This document shows positions 5,761 through 5,919 of a DNA stretch of 5,919 nt, one piece after another. A program made the translations under genes and the position numbers. Source of the DNA: Candidatus Aminicenantota bacterium. Its GTDB lineage: Bacteria > Acidobacteriota > Aminicenantia > Aminicenantales > Aminicenantaceae. The notes below the pieces were generated by a model. It saw nothing but the letters and a program-made list of their open reading frames with translations, had not been told where the DNA came from and did not search any database. Numbering within the stretch: position 1 is the stretch's first letter; each line of letters opens with the position of its first letter. The stretch spans positions 1 to 5,919 of the forward strand of contig DAOUSP010000086.1 of NCBI GenBank assembly GCA_030627155.1, read 5' to 3'.

Positions 5761-5919
5761 TCAGGTAACAGTTATGGTGAAGCGAGGGATTATGTCGTCT
5801 CCAAGGATGATCAGCTGGAGGGATGTATTTGTCTTTCTTCCTTTCCTTCTCATTGACTGTTTTTTTCTCTGCTTAGTTTTTACTGGATTGGGCTCGAAAA
5901 CCTCATGAGAGTCTAAATA
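5761..5919 (-). CDS. Possible C-terminal tail of a transposase or other element-borne protein (partial, unrecognised)
   Basis: A minus-strand frame is open from the right edge for 52 codons and stops 74 nt before the presumed element tip. The tail begins YLDSHEVFEPNPVKTKQ, has a strongly basic middle (KQRKKQSMRRKGRK) and ends IIPRFTITVT. I do not recognise a family motif. A frame closing just inside the terminal repeats is where a transposase would end, but 52 open codons can arise by chance. A 44-codon plus-strand frame (5774-5908) overlaps it and is a rival reading. Confidence 0.3.
   Translation of the reverse strand, partial: YLDSHEVFEPNPVKTKQRKKQSMRRKGRKTNTSLQLIILGDDIIPRFTITVT

Larger units (their letters stand above)
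5687..5919. mobile_element. Presumed terminal segment of an insertion sequence (rve/IS21- or IS481-like), running off the right edge
   Basis: From TGTCAAGG at 5687 the sequence changes character: it is less AT-rich than the flank and carries two identical tandem repeats. The TG at the tip (CA on the other strand) fits elements with integrase-type transposases, and multiple direct repeats near the ends are known for IS21-type elements. The repeat itself resembles, from memory, sequences commonly seen at ends of such elements. The other end, the transposase core and a target duplication lie outside or were not found, so family and exact boundary are inference. Confidence 0.5.

Noticed and set aside
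5774..5908. A 44-codon plus-strand frame starting MVKRGIMSSP with a hydrophobic middle
   Set aside because: No clear Shine-Dalgarno sequence and no recognised motif; it overlaps the opposite open frame in the presumed element, so I left it as a rival reading, not a gene.

Overview
The window is AT-rich and every convincing gene lies on the minus strand, so transcription runs from right to left. No RNA gene or CRISPR array was recognised. The proteins are bacterial in type: an RfaH/UpxY-like NusG paralogue, a nucleotide-sugar aminotransferase and a POT-family transporter. The promoters look like ordinary sigma-70 promoters. I cannot name the organism; an AT-rich bacterium, possibly from an uncultivated lineage, is as far as the sequence goes.

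Layout from right to left in transcription order. (1) Positions 5687-5919 look like the tip of an insertion sequence. It begins TGTCAA, carries two identical 21-bp direct repeats, and holds a 52-codon open tail that could be the end of a transposase. (2) A POT/PTR2-like major facilitator transporter (5595-4255) follows, with a good promoter and Shine-Dalgarno site and a weak AT-only terminator. (3) An AT-rich gap (4254-3916) contains a 46-nt imperfect inverted repeat and a strong promoter candidate. (4) A stand-alone CheY-like receiver protein (3915-3526) comes next. (5) Then the start of a surface-polysaccharide operon: a NusG-paralogue antiterminator (3356-2868), a DegT/DnrJ/EryC1 PLP sugar aminotransferase (2782-1601) and, 10 nt later, a GlmS-type glutamine:fructose-6-phosphate amidotransferase (1590 to beyond the left edge).

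The polysaccharide operon is the functional core. GlmS makes glucosamine-6-phosphate, which feeds UDP-GlcNAc. The DegT enzyme would aminate a keto-sugar nucleotide derived from such a pool. The NusG paralogue at the head would help RNA polymerase read through what is probably a long cluster continuing past position 1. A weak hairpin followed by eight T residues at the end of the antiterminator gene, and a TTGACA-N17-TAAATT promoter just after it, suggest that entry into the biosynthetic genes is controlled separately. The receiver protein and transporter have their own promoters and no evident link to the polysaccharide genes. No obviously new system is visible. The most checkable oddities are the terminator/promoter arrangement, the IS tip beside the transporter promoter, and the non-standard residues around the GlmS glutaminase site.
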